Made by a program: the position numbers and the translations under genes. Source: an uncultured Oscillospiraceae bacterium (GTDB taxonomy: Bacteria; Bacillota; Clostridia; Oscillospirales; Acutalibacteraceae). From it: DNA of 64,000 nucleotides. Below are positions 33,072 to 41,564 of this stretch, piece by piece; position 1 is the stretch's first letter, and every line of letters begins with the position of its first letter. The notes below the pieces were generated by a model. The model worked only from the letters and a program-made list of their open reading frames with translations. It was not told the origin of the DNA and made no database searches. Where the stretch lies: NCBI GenBank assembly GCA_900543395.1, contig UQQT01000002.1:1-64000 (forward strand). The letters are read 5' to 3'.

Positions 33072-34427
33072 TCAGCGATCCCTTGCTTCGTCAAGCTCGG
33101 ATTCCTCTTTGTCACCGCGGTGAAGAACAGCGTTGGTGATTATACCGAGTATAAGAGCGCAGGCGATTGAGGTGAGAGTAACTTTGCCGAATGAGATGGA
33201 AAGATTACCGATACCGCAGATAAGAATTACGGCAACTACAAAGAGATTCTTATTAGCGTCAAGATCAACTTTCTGAATCATTTTAAGTCCGCTTACCGCG
33301 ATAAATCCGTAAAGAGTTATGCAAACACCGCCCATTACACAGGAGGGGATGCTCGAAAGGAAAGTTACGAACGGGCCGAAGAAGGAAATTACCATTGCCA
33401 TTACGGCAGTTGTGAGAATTGTAACAACGGATGCGTTTCCGGTAATTGCTACACATCCAACCGATTCGCCGTATGTAGTGTTGGGGCATCCTCCGAAGAA
33501 CGCGCCGATCATGGAGCCGACACCGTCTCCGAGAAGCGTTCTGTGAAGTCCGGGATCTTCAAGAAGCTCTTTTCCTATGACGGTTGAAAGATTCTTATGG
33601 TCTGCAATATGCTCTGCGAAAACAACGAAAGCAACGGGAACGTAAGCGACTGCGATGGAAGCGATATATCCGCCGTCGATTTCTTTAATACCCTTAAAGG
33701 CTTCCATAAACGTAAAGTCGGGTACCGAGAAAATCTTCATACCGGAGAATATGGTGAAATCAATAACCTTGAGAGCATCGTTGCCTGTCTTAATTCCGAT
33801 TACGGTGAATATTGCGGCAACGACATAACCTGCAAGAATACCTATGATAAAGGGGATAAGCTTGGCAGTTTTTTTGCCGTATACGGAGCAGATAACAACA
33901 GTGAAGAGCGTTACAAGTCCGCAGACGATGCATACATAAGGACTTGCCGTGCAGGTACCGGCAGAGTTCGTCAGATCTCCGATAGCATTGCCGGCAAGAG
34001 AAAGTCCGATTATTGAAACCGTAGGTCCGATAACAACGGCAGGCATTATTTTGTTGATCCATTTAACGCCTGCAATTTTTACTGCGATTGCTATAATTAC
34101 ATAAACAAGCCCCGCGAAAACCGCACCGAGAATAAGTCCGGCATGACCTGCGGCGGATTCCGCATACGCACCTGCAAATGCCGCAGACATTGAACCGAGA
34201 AATGCGAAAGAGGAGCCGAGGAAAACAGGGCTTCTGAATTTAGTAAAGAGAAGATAAACTATCGTGCCTACGCCTGCACCGAAAAGAGCGGCGGACTGGC
34301 TCATACCGTTCTGAATTATAGAAGGAACGGCAATAGTTGCGGCAAGAATCGCAAGCAGCTGCTGGAAAGCAAAAACAATAAGCTGTCCGAACTTAGGCTT
34401 GTCTTTGACATCATAAGTTAGTTTCAT
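33072..34427 (-). CDS. uraA: Uracil permease (NCS2/UraA family)
   Basis: 451 residues, about 12-14 membrane segments. NCS2 signatures: QQLLAILAATIAVPSIIQ near the N-terminus, GSSFAFLGSM and the QH/NAT-motif region FAEHIADHKNLSTVIGKELLEDPGLHRTLLGDG, then GGCPNTTYGESVGCVAITG. Glu in the FAEH motif is the substrate residue. It imports uracil by proton symport. It lies 54 bp downstream of pyrR on the same strand, so PyrR attenuation should control both. Confidence 0.92.
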   Translation of the reverse strand: MKLTYDVKDKPKFGQLIVFAFQQLLAILAATIAVPSIIQNGMSQSAALFGAGVGTIVYLLFTKFRSPVFLGSSFAFLGSMSAAFAGAYAESAAGHAGLILGAVFAGLVYVIIAIAVKIAGVKWINKIMPAVVIGPTVSIIGLSLAGNAIGDLTNSAGTCTASPYVCIVCGLVTLFTVVICSVYGKKTAKLIPFIIGILAGYVVAAIFTVIGIKTGNDALKVIDFTIFSGMKIFSVPDFTFMEAFKGIKEIDGGYIASIAVAYVPVAFVVFAEHIADHKNLSTVIGKELLEDPGLHRTLLGDGVGSMIGAFFGGCPNTTYGESVGCVAITGNASVVTILTTAVMAMVISFFGPFVTFLSSIPSCVMGGVCITLYGFIAVSGLKMIQKVDLDANKNLFVVAVILICGIGNLSISFGKVTLTSIACALILGIITNAVLHRGDKEESELDEARDR

Positions 34428-34481
34428 GTAAATACCTCCGAAACATTATATATTATGAAAAATAATCATAACCGAATTTAA

Positions 34482-35021
34482 TCACGTCTTAGAATAAAGT
34501 TCAACGGCAACTCGTCCGTCGAATTCATCCGTACAGACCTTAACAACTTCAAAAGCAGAAGTAGGAATGTTTTTTCCGACATAGTCGGGTCTTATCGGCA
34601 ATTCTCTGTGACCTCTGTCAACAAGGACAGCTAACTGAATAGAAGCAGGTCTGCCCAATGAGAATATCGCGTCAATAGCCGCTCTGACAGTTCTGCCCGT
34701 ATATATAACGTCGTCTACGAGAATAATTTTCTTACCCGTAACATCAAAATCTATATCAGTTGAATTGATTACGGGATCGGTGTTCTCATACGATAAATCG
34801 TCTCTGTAAAGCGTGATGTCAAGAATACCACTCAATATGTCATTTTCTTCCGTTTGTTTTATATTCTTGCATATAATATTTGCAAGAGGGACGCCTCTTC
34901 GTTTTATTCCGACAATACATACGCCGTCAACGCCGTGATTTTTTTCTATAATCTCATAGGAGAGTCTTTTTAAAGCTCGCATAACAGCGGATGAATCCAT
35001 TATCTGTGACTTAAACTTCAT
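34482..35021 (-). CDS. pyrR: PyrR bifunctional regulator / uracil phosphoribosyltransferase
   Basis: 179 residues from ATG 35021 (CGGAG upstream); longer in-frame starts would read through the attenuator hairpin. FKSQIMDSSAVMRALKRLSYEIIE, VGIKRRGVPLAN, the PRPP loop KIILVDDVIYTGRTVRAAIDA and DRGHRELPIRPDYVGKNIPTS are the PyrR signatures. PyrR binds pyr leader RNA when UMP is high and promotes termination. Its own leader carries such a structure at 35038-35152. Confidence 0.96.
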   Translation of the reverse strand: MKFKSQIMDSSAVMRALKRLSYEIIEKNHGVDGVCIVGIKRRGVPLANIICKNIKQTEENDILSGILDITLYRDDLSYENTDPVINSTDIDFDVTGKKIILVDDVIYTGRTVRAAIDAIFSLGRPASIQLAVLVDRGHRELPIRPDYVGKNIPTSAFEVVKVCTDEFDGRVAVELYSKT

Positions 35022-35037
35022 AATATTTTTCTCCGAT

Positions 35038-35152
35038 AAAAAAAGTCCTGCCGATATGGCAAGACCGCATACAACGCTATAAAATCCGATTATAAACGCA
35101 CGGATATAATATAACAATATTTATTCAGCAATCTTGCGGTATCTCTGTACCG
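35038..35152 (-). promoter_or_regulatory. PyrR-controlled attenuator in the pyrR-uraA leader
   Basis: Minus-strand leader. A hairpin CGGTA-CAGAGA-TACCG (plus 35137-35152) resembles the PyrR-binding loop. A terminator GTCTTGCC / GGCAGGAC (plus 35045-35065) with seven T follows, 17 nt before the pyrR ATG. GCAAGA at the base of the first hairpin (plus 35132-35137) is complementary to TCTTGC in the terminator's 5' arm (plus 35059-35064), giving an antiterminator. PyrR binding would hold the first hairpin and allow termination. Confidence 0.68.
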
Positions 35153-35179
35153 ATTAAAGAAAGTTTTTTACTGCAAACA

Positions 35180-35208
35180 AGAATATCACAAGATCGACAA
35201 AATGTAAA
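35180..35208 (-). promoter_or_regulatory. Promoter of pyrR-uraA
   Basis: On the minus strand TTTACA (plus 35203-35208) and TATTCT (plus 35180-35185) with a 17-bp spacer, starting a transcript about 20 bp before the PyrR-binding hairpin. Confidence 0.5.
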
Positions 35209-35311
35209 GAATTATTTTTGTATTTTCATATTTTTGTCTGTTTACACAAACTGTTGTGTATTTTTGAGCTTTAAAAACATATATCATGTGCAAATAGGCA
35301 AAATAAAAAAG

Positions 35312-35386
35312 TCGGATTATTCCGACAGTCAGGAAGATAATGCAAAAATAACACTAACTATTATACAAAAGAAAAGTTTTGTATAA
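35312..35386. promoter_or_regulatory. Orphan hairpin and 10-bp dyad between pyrR and the Xer gene
   Basis: TTATACAAAA (35361-35370) and TTTTGTATAA (35377-35386) are perfect inverted repeats with a 6-nt spacer; each arm contains a -10-like hexamer. On the minus strand, 35 bp further, GTCGGA-N4-TCCGAC (plus 35312-35327) is followed by a T-run, a terminator with no upstream gene. A short minus-strand RNA between the two is conceivable. TATAAT-like hexamers for the Xer gene follow at about 35405-35430. Confidence 0.45.
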
Positions 35387-35474
35387 TTAGGGGTAGTATT
35401 TTTCGATATAATATGCTATAATATAATAAAAATATAAGAATTAATAAAATACATAAAAATACAGGTGAAATACA

Positions 35475-36452
35475 ATGTACGATACAATTGATTATGAGAT
35501 ATTTCCGCAGATTATCGTTGATTATCTTCATTATATGACCGGAATCAAAAACAAATCGTCAAAAACGGTTTATGAATACTCAATTAATTTAAAATTATTC
35601 TGCCGTTATATGTCCGTATATAAAAAAATTCAACCGGAACCTGTTTCCGATACCACATATATAAAGAATCTGGACGTCGAGTTTTTCAGAGATATTTCTC
35701 TTGCCGACGCGTATTCGTTTTTGTCGTATTGTAAGGATGTTCGGAAAAATTCCGAAGCGACCCGCGCTCGAAAAGTTGCTGCGATACGCTCTTTTTATCA
35801 TTATTTATCAAATCAACAGCTTGTAAAGGACAGTCCTTTACAAAATCTTGATACCCCAAAATTAAAAAAGACTCTGCCGAAATACCTGACTCTTGACGAA
35901 AGTCTTGATTTGTTAAAATGCATTGACGGGAAACACCGCGAACGTGACTACGCTATGATTGTACTGTTTCTAAACTGCGGACTCAGACTTTCGGAGCTTG
36001 TCGGACTGAATTATACCGATATAAAAGATAATACAATTACGGTTACGGGTAAAGGCAATAAGCAAAGAACCGTATACCTCAACGATGCTTGCATGAGCGC
36101 AATTAATAATTATATGCACGTTCGCCCCGTTGACGGAGTTATTGACCGCAAGGCGTTATTTTTAAGTTCGAGACTAAAAAGAATTTCTCCTAAAACGGTT
36201 CAGTATACCGTAAAACAGTTTCTGCATAAGGCAGGGCTTGACGGTTATTCCGTTCATAAACTTCGTCATACAGCCGCTACGTTAATGTATCAGTACGGAG
36301 ACACCGATCTGCTTGTCCTGAAAGAGATTCTCGGTCACGAAAACGTCGGAACTACACAGATATATACACATATAGTCAACGCACAGCTGGAGGAAGCGAT
36401 TAATTCGAACCCGCTTGCCAATATTATACCGAACAATCAGACTGATAAATAA
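35475..36452 (+). CDS. Xer-type tyrosine recombinase
   Basis: 325 residues, complete. SAM-like core-binding domain (~8-120: KNKSSKTVYEYSINLKLFCRYM, RARKVAAIRSFYHYL) and catalytic domain with Arg in FLNCGLRLSELVGLNY (~172), Lys in TVTGKGNKQRTVYL (~197), HKLRHTAATLM (~260), LGHENVGTTQ and the nucleophile Tyr in IYTHI (~298). Clostridia often carry such single Xer proteins for chromosome-dimer resolution. No phage gene is near, so a housekeeping role is likely. It overlaps the convergent spoIIM-like gene by 16 bp. Confidence 0.88.
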   Translation: MYDTIDYEIFPQIIVDYLHYMTGIKNKSSKTVYEYSINLKLFCRYMSVYKKIQPEPVSDTTYIKNLDVEFFRDISLADAYSFLSYCKDVRKNSEATRARKVAAIRSFYHYLSNQQLVKDSPLQNLDTPKLKKTLPKYLTLDESLDLLKCIDGKHRERDYAMIVLFLNCGLRLSELVGLNYTDIKDNTITVTGKGNKQRTVYLNDACMSAINNYMHVRPVDGVIDRKALFLSSRLKRISPKTVQYTVKQFLHKAGLDGYSVHKLRHTAATLMYQYGDTDLLVLKEILGHENVGTTQIYTHIVNAQLEEAINSNPLANIIPNNQTDK

Positions 36453-37060
36453 TGTCCGATTCCTCCGAGTGTTATCGCGTCAATAATCGAAGAAATAAAT
36501 ACTGTCAGCAGGATTATTAAAAATTTCACGGAATATTTTTTTATTGAAATACTGTCCCCGATTTCGCGTCTGTTAAGTATTAAAGATAAAATATCCACAC
36601 TCATATACGCGCTCTCATTGCATGCCAAAATCAATGCCAATACGCTGAAAATCCCGCCCGGGAGTATTGTCATGCAATACTTTATAACACCCGACGAACC
36701 CGCTGTATACATTGAACCGGATATCAGACCGAGACCGATTCCTTTTATAGCCGGCAGAACAACGGACAACGGCAGACCGATACAGTTAAAACCGTTTACA
36801 AAAGCAAACAAAATCAATAGTGCGTTTATTATAAACGAATAAATAAACACTTTTATAAATCCCGATTTAATACAGTACGCGAGAGCGTCGGAAACATATC
36901 CGTCCAACTGTGACGAGATAAATGTGTCCGACTTCCCTGCCGTTCCCGCTCCGATAATCATAGCGGACGCGAAAATAAACAGCAGAATCATCAGGCTTTT
37001 AGAATCCGTCTGTGTAAACGTATTTCTTTTACTGAAATATTTTACCGTCTTTATTTTCAT
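36437..37060 (-). CDS. spoIIM: Stage II sporulation protein M (SpoIIM)-like
   Basis: 207 residues with about five membrane helices. GFNCIGLPLSVVLPAIKGIGLGLISG is the SpoIIM/DUF95 signature, preceded by LLFAFVNGFN and followed by LPGGIFSVLALILACNESAYMS. SpoIIM works with SpoIID and SpoIIP in engulfment during sporulation. The gene supports a spore-forming lineage. Its start is 24 bp after the stop of the TIGR04086-like gene, so the two may form an operon. Confidence 0.85.
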   Translation of the reverse strand: MKIKTVKYFSKRNTFTQTDSKSLMILLFIFASAMIIGAGTAGKSDTFISSQLDGYVSDALAYCIKSGFIKVFIYSFIINALLILFAFVNGFNCIGLPLSVVLPAIKGIGLGLISGSMYTAGSSGVIKYCMTILPGGIFSVLALILACNESAYMSVDILSLILNRREIGDSISIKKYSVKFLIILLTVFISSIIDAITLGGIGHYLSV

Positions 37061-37084
37061 AATTTAATTCGCACTTCCCTGTTA

Positions 37085-37483
37085 TTATTTTGAGATTATT
37101 CCGCCGAGCAATCCGGGCAGGATTATCGCGGGAATTAAAATAAGCGACATAAGAGATAAATCCTTATTATTCGCAGCAACAATCGGAACGAACATAGCCA
37201 TCAGAATAACAAGCGAAGAAACGAGCGATATCAAAGCTTTTTTGTGCTTAACCGACCTGCATGCGATTAAACAGCTTATAAAAGAGGACAACGCACCCAC
37301 GGCGGTATAAATGTACGGCAATATGTTTGTTTTAACCTCAGTTTTTGTCATTATAAACGCCGTTACGGCAATCAATAAAAAACAAATTATAATTCCGGTG
37401 ACCGCGGAAATAATCATATTTCTTTTAAGATTACAATTGACTCCTGTGTTTGTTTTTTTCTTTTTCTTAATTTTAACAGACAT
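37085..37483 (-). CDS. TIGR04086-type four-helix membrane protein
   Basis: 132 residues. A Lys-rich N-terminus (VKIKKKKKTN) and four membrane helices (~22-46, ~56-74, ~84-104, ~112-130), the pattern of the TIGR04086 (YrzE-like) family, usually found next to yajC in Firmicutes, as here. TAVGALSSFISCLIACRSVKHKK carries the family's conserved Gly and Lys-rich loop. Function unknown. Confidence 0.7.
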   Translation of the reverse strand: MSVKIKKKKKTNTGVNCNLKRNMIISAVTGIIICFLLIAVTAFIMTKTEVKTNILPYIYTAVGALSSFISCLIACRSVKHKKALISLVSSLVILMAMFVPIVAANNKDLSLMSLILIPAIILPGLLGGIISK

Positions 37484-37486
37484 AAA

Positions 37487-37525
37487 AAATCCCTCCGTAT
37501 CTCATTAAAAGATATGAAGGGATTT
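37487..37525 (-). terminator. Terminator of yajC
   Basis: AAATCCCT and AGGGATTT outer arms with an inner TATCT/AGATA stem; on the minus strand the stem is followed by TTTTTT. Confidence 0.8.
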
Positions 37526-37543
37526 ATTTGTTTATTCTTATGA

Positions 37544-37996
37544 TTACTCTTTGTCCGATTTATCCTCGGATTTGGATTTCTTTGAGCGGCTGCCTTTTTT
37601 CTTTTCTTCCTTTTCAGCCTGTTTTGCAGCAGCGATAGCGTCTTTTTCGGCCTGAAGTCTCTCGTTAGCGGTGTCGTTGGTCTGAATAGCCCAGCGAGAG
37701 AATTTCATTTTTGTTCTGTCTGCGCCGGATTCAAGAACGATACTGTCCTCTTTAACGGTAACGACTCTGCCCATGATTCCGCCGATAGTGGTAATTTCAT
37801 CGCCGATCTGAATGGAGTCGCGCATTTCCTGCTCCTCTTTCTGTTTTTTCTTCTGAGGTCTGATCATAAGAAAATACATAATTGCAAAAAGAGCGACCAT
37901 CATAATAATCATGGACCAGGAACTGCCCTTAGACTGTTCTGCGGAACCGGAAGCGGCCTGACCCATGCATGAAAGCAAATAAGTTGAAAATGTCAT
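37544..37996 (-). CDS. yajC: Preprotein translocase subunit YajC
   Basis: 150 residues, longer than usual because of a charged tail. Single membrane helix (~28-46) followed by MIRPQKKKQKEEQEMRDSIQIGDEITTIGGIMGRVVTVKEDSIVLE, the YajC signature. The C-terminal ~40 residues are a Lys/Glu-rich low-complexity extension (EKEEKKKGSRSKKSKSEDK). It associates with SecDF. It lies 81 bp downstream of tgt in the usual queA-tgt-yajC order. Confidence 0.95.
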   Translation of the reverse strand: MTFSTYLLSCMGQAASGSAEQSKGSSWSMIIMMVALFAIMYFLMIRPQKKKQKEEQEMRDSIQIGDEITTIGGIMGRVVTVKEDSIVLESGADRTKMKFSRWAIQTNDTANERLQAEKDAIAAAKQAEKEEKKKGSRSKKSKSEDKSDKE

Positions 37997-38077
37997 TTTA
38001 TAATCCTCCGTTTAATAAACTGATATACATTATACAATACTGTGTCTGAATATGCAATAGTAATTTATTAAGTATTT

Positions 38078-39208
38078 TTAAATTCTGGTATCGAGCTTTT
38101 GCGCATATTCGTCATAAAAATCGTCAAAAGTATCGTTTTCGAGCGAAAGTCTGATACGTCTCATCAATTCATTGTAAAAATACAGGTTGTGCATAACGCA
38201 GAGTCTCAGACCGAGTACTTCTTTCGCTTTTAACACATGGCGGATATATGCTCTTGAATAGTTCTTACATACCGGACAGTTGCACTGTGAATCAATAGGA
38301 GACGGATCTTCGGCATATTTATTGTTATTAAGATTAATAATGCCGTTCCATGTGTTCAAATGACCGTGACGCGCGTTTCTCGACGGCATAACGCAGTCGA
38401 AAAGATCGACTCCCCTTTTTACTCCGTTGATTATATTACCCGGCGTTCCGACGCCCATAAGATAACGTATTTTATTTTTTGGCATAAATGGTTCGACCTG
38501 TTCTATGATATGATACATAACCTCGGTCGGTTCGCCGACAGCAAGACCGCCGATAGCATATCCGTCGAGGTCGAGAGACGCTATGTCTTTCATATGTTTA
38601 ATCCGCAAATCGTCGAAAGTGCAGCCCTGATTAATACCGAACAAAAGCTGGTTATTATTTATTGTCTCGTCAAGTGAATTAAGACGGTTCATCTCTTTTT
38701 TACATCTTTCAAGCCATCTTGTCGTTCTCTCGCAGGATTTTTTTGCATACTCATATGTAGCGGGGTTTTCGACGCACTCGTCGAATGCCATGGCTATGGT
38801 AGAGCCGAGATGAGACTGGATCTGCATACTCTCCTCGGGTCCCATAAATATATGTCTGCCGTCTATGTGGGACTGAAACGAAACGCCCTCTTCTTTAATT
38901 TTACGGAGTTTAGCGAGCGAAAAAACCTGGAATCCGCCCGAATCCGTCAGAATCGGACCGTTCCAGTTCGTGAATTTATGAAGTCCGCCCATTCTGTAAA
39001 TAAGATCGTCGCCGGGACGAACGTGCAGATGATATGTGTTGCACAGCATAACCTGGCAGTTTATTTCTTCAAGATCCTGCGCGGAAAGTCCGCCTTTTAT
39101 CGCTGCACAAGTCGCAACGTTCATAAATCCCGGAGTTTTGACGGTTCCGTGTACGGTTTCAAATTCTCCGAGCCGTGCCATACCGCAGTTTTTAATTAAT
39201 TTATACAT
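38078..39208 (-). CDS. tgt: tRNA-guanine transglycosylase
   Basis: 376 residues. Base-exchange enzyme that puts preQ1 (or queuine) at G34 of tRNAs. Visible: ILTDSGGFQVFSL (active-site Asp), GINQGC, YAIGGLAVGEP, MGVGTPGNII, FDCVMPSRNARHG (nucleophile Asp) and the zinc site CNCPVCKNYSRAYIRHVLKAKE...LCVMHN (C-x-C-x2-C...H). Same strand and just downstream of queA, forming the queuosine operon with yajC. Confidence 0.97.
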   Translation of the reverse strand: MYKLIKNCGMARLGEFETVHGTVKTPGFMNVATCAAIKGGLSAQDLEEINCQVMLCNTYHLHVRPGDDLIYRMGGLHKFTNWNGPILTDSGGFQVFSLAKLRKIKEEGVSFQSHIDGRHIFMGPEESMQIQSHLGSTIAMAFDECVENPATYEYAKKSCERTTRWLERCKKEMNRLNSLDETINNNQLLFGINQGCTFDDLRIKHMKDIASLDLDGYAIGGLAVGEPTEVMYHIIEQVEPFMPKNKIRYLMGVGTPGNIINGVKRGVDLFDCVMPSRNARHGHLNTWNGIINLNNNKYAEDPSPIDSQCNCPVCKNYSRAYIRHVLKAKEVLGLRLCVMHNLYFYNELMRRIRLSLENDTFDDFYDEYAQKLDTRI

Positions 39209-39255
39209 AAAATTTCTCCTGTAATATTTGTGTTAGATAAAAGCATATTTAAAAT

Positions 39256-40284
39256 TTACATAATAAGCATAGCATCTCCGAATGAAAAAAATCTGTATTT
39301 ATTTTCAACCGCAGTTTTGTAGGCATTAAGCGTATTTTCTCTGCCGCAGAAAGCGGAAACAAGCATTATAAGTGTGCTTTCCGGCAGATGAAAATTCGTA
39401 ATAAGTCCGTCGATACATTTGAATTTATATCCCGGATAGATGAAAATGCTCGTGTCGCCGACGCACTCTTTTACCGTTCCGTCTGTCGGCGACGATGCGG
39501 ATTCGAGCGTTCTGCATGAAGTTGTACCGACCGCAATAACTCTGTTTCCGTTTAATTTCGCCTTATTGATTTTTTCCGCGTTTTCAGCGTCGATATAATA
39601 ATGCTCCGTATGCATTTTATGCTCTTCGATATTTTCAGTTTTAACGGGTCTGAACGTGCCGATACCGACATGAAGCGTTACGTACGCGATATCAACGCCC
39701 ATGTCCTTGATTTTTTCAAGAAGCTCGGGAGTAAAATGAAGTCCAGCCGTAGGCGCGGCGGCAGAGCCGGGATCCTTGGCGTAAACGGTCTGATATCTGT
39801 CGTTATCGGTGAGTTTTTCTTTGATATAATGAGGCAGGGGCATTTCGCCGATTTTGTCGAGAACCTCATAAATATTGCTTCCCGAATACGTAAAATGCGC
39901 GATTCTGTTTCCGTTGTCAAGCACTTTTTCAACCTCGGTATGAAGAAGACCTCCGCCGAAATCGAATTCGTCTCCCTCTCTCGCTTTTCGACCGGGACCT
40001 GTTATGACCTCCCAGCGGTCGTTTCCGAGATTTTTAAGCATTAAAAATTCTACTTTCGCGCCGGTTTTCTTAATTCCGTAAAGTCTTGCGGGCAAAACTT
40101 TGGTATTATTAAGTACAAGACAGTCGCCGGGTTTCAGATAATCGACTACGTCGTAAAAATGTTTATGCTCAATCTTTCCGCTTTGACGTCCGAGACAAAG
40201 CAATCGAGAAGTATCGCGTTTCTGCACAGGGTGCTGGGCTATCAATTCTTCGGGAAGTTCAAAATAAAAATCACTTTTTTTCAT
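39256..40284 (-). CDS. queA: S-adenosylmethionine:tRNA ribosyltransferase-isomerase
   Basis: 342 residues. It adds the epoxycyclopentane ring from SAM to preQ1-tRNA. Signatures: FYFELPEELIAQHPVQKRDTSRLL, CLVLNNTKVLPARLYG, DPGSAAAPTAGLHFTPELL, THLVGIGTFRPV-like VTLHVGIGTFRPVKTENIEEHKMH, and NFHLPESTLIMLVSAF. First gene of the queA-tgt-yajC transcript; GGTGAG precedes the ATG. The product acts just after tgt's. Confidence 0.97.
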   Translation of the reverse strand: MKKSDFYFELPEELIAQHPVQKRDTSRLLCLGRQSGKIEHKHFYDVVDYLKPGDCLVLNNTKVLPARLYGIKKTGAKVEFLMLKNLGNDRWEVITGPGRKAREGDEFDFGGGLLHTEVEKVLDNGNRIAHFTYSGSNIYEVLDKIGEMPLPHYIKEKLTDNDRYQTVYAKDPGSAAAPTAGLHFTPELLEKIKDMGVDIAYVTLHVGIGTFRPVKTENIEEHKMHTEHYYIDAENAEKINKAKLNGNRVIAVGTTSCRTLESASSPTDGTVKECVGDTSIFIYPGYKFKCIDGLITNFHLPESTLIMLVSAFCGRENTLNAYKTAVENKYRFFSFGDAMLIM

Positions 40285-40322
40285 ATATTCTCACCAAATT
40301 AATTAAAAATATCATGTTAATG

Positions 40323-40351
40323 TTGACTAAGTATTGTTTTAATGATAATAT
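40323..40351 (+). promoter_or_regulatory. Promoter of the asd-dapA-dapB operon
   Basis: TTGACT (40323-40328) and TAATAT (40346-40351), 17-bp spacer. The transcript would have a leader of about 95 nt; I saw no lysine riboswitch or T-box in it. Confidence 0.6.
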
Positions 40352-40453
40352 ATACATTAAATATAGGTTTACGTTAACATCACTTACTGATTATATTGCA
40401 TAACGGGACTGATTACAACAGTTTTTTTATTTTTTGGTTTTCGGAGGTTTGTC

Positions 40454-41548
40454 ATGAAAAAGTATAAAGTAGGAATTATCGGCGCAACGGGCATGGTAGG
40501 TCAGAGATTTATTACATTGCTCGACAATCATCCGTGGTTTGATATTGCCGTTCTTGCGGCGTCTCCCAGATCCGCAGGTAAAAAATACAAGGATGCACTC
40601 GGTTCAAGATGGGTCATGAAAAAGGAAATGCCCGAATATGTCGGCGAAATGACCGTAATGGACGCGGACAACGACGTTGAAAAAATTGCAGAAGCTGTTG
40701 ATTTCGTATTCTGCGCCGTCGATATGAAAAAGAATAAAATAAAGGCTCTCGAAGAAAAATATGCAAAAGCGGAGTGCCCGGTCATTTCAAATAATTCGGC
40801 AAACAGATTTACGGATGACGTTCCCATGGTTATACCCGAACTCAATTCCGATCATATTAAAATAATCGACGAACAGAAAAAGAGACTCGGCACCAAAAGA
40901 GGATTTATCGCCGTAAAATCAAACTGTTCGCTTCAGAGCTATGTTCCCGCGCTTTATCCTCTCGATAAGGAATTCGGCGTTAAAGACGTTCTCGTAAGTA
41001 CATATCAGGCGATTTCCGGCGCAGGAAAGACTTTTGAAAGATGGCCGGAAATGGTCGACAATGTTATCCCTTATATCGGCGGAGAAGAGGAAAAAAGCGA
41101 GAAGGAGCCTCTTAAAATCTGGGGTAAAATCGAAGGCGGAAAGATCGTTCCCGCCGACAAGCCGAACTTTACCGCACAGTGTATAAGAGTTCCCGTTTCG
41201 GACGGTCATCTTGCGTCAGTATTTGTTAACTTCAAGAAAAAACCGACTAAAGACGAAATTCTTAAAATTTGGTCGGAGTTTTCCGGCAGACCGCAGGAGC
41301 TTGAACTTCCATCCGCTCCCAAACAGTTTATTCATTACTATACGCAGGACGATATGCCGCAGACGAAGCTTTGCAGAGATCTTGAGGGCGGTATGGCAAT
41401 TTCCACGGGCAGACTGCGTGAGGATACTCAGTACGATTATAAATTTGTCTGCATTTCGCATAACACTCTCAGAGGCGCGGCAGGCGGCGGAGTTCTTCTT
41501 GCCGAACTTCTCTGCGCAGAGGGTTATATAGAGCCGAAATTTAATTGA
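40454..41548 (+). CDS. asd: Aspartate-semialdehyde dehydrogenase
   Basis: 364 residues. Reduces aspartyl phosphate to aspartate semialdehyde with NADPH. KVGIIGATGMVGQRFITLL is the nucleotide motif; VKSNCSLQSYVPAL contains the catalytic Cys; QAISGAGKTFERWPEM, RVPVSDGHLASVFV and LRGAAGGGVLLAELL follow. The spacing and FERWPEM insert mark the archaeal/fungal-type Asd rather than the E. coli type. First gene of a lysine/diaminopimelate operon with dapA 16 bp on; GGAGG precedes the ATG. Confidence 0.96.
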   Translation: MKKYKVGIIGATGMVGQRFITLLDNHPWFDIAVLAASPRSAGKKYKDALGSRWVMKKEMPEYVGEMTVMDADNDVEKIAEAVDFVFCAVDMKKNKIKALEEKYAKAECPVISNNSANRFTDDVPMVIPELNSDHIKIIDEQKKRLGTKRGFIAVKSNCSLQSYVPALYPLDKEFGVKDVLVSTYQAISGAGKTFERWPEMVDNVIPYIGGEEEKSEKEPLKIWGKIEGGKIVPADKPNFTAQCIRVPVSDGHLASVFVNFKKKPTKDEILKIWSEFSGRPQELELPSAPKQFIHYYTQDDMPQTKLCRDLEGGMAISTGRLREDTQYDYKFVCISHNTLRGAAGGGVLLAELLCAEGYIEPKFN

Positions 41549-41564
41549 TTGAAAGGTGATAATC

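Noticed and set aside
35475..36452. Integrase of a second prophage or integrative element
   Set aside because: Complete Xer-type protein, with no phage or conjugation genes, tRNA or att-like repeats nearby.
40352..40453. Lysine riboswitch or T-box ahead of asd-dapA-dapB
   Set aside because: The leader is only about 95 nt, too short for either, and no T-box sequence or specifier hairpin was seen.
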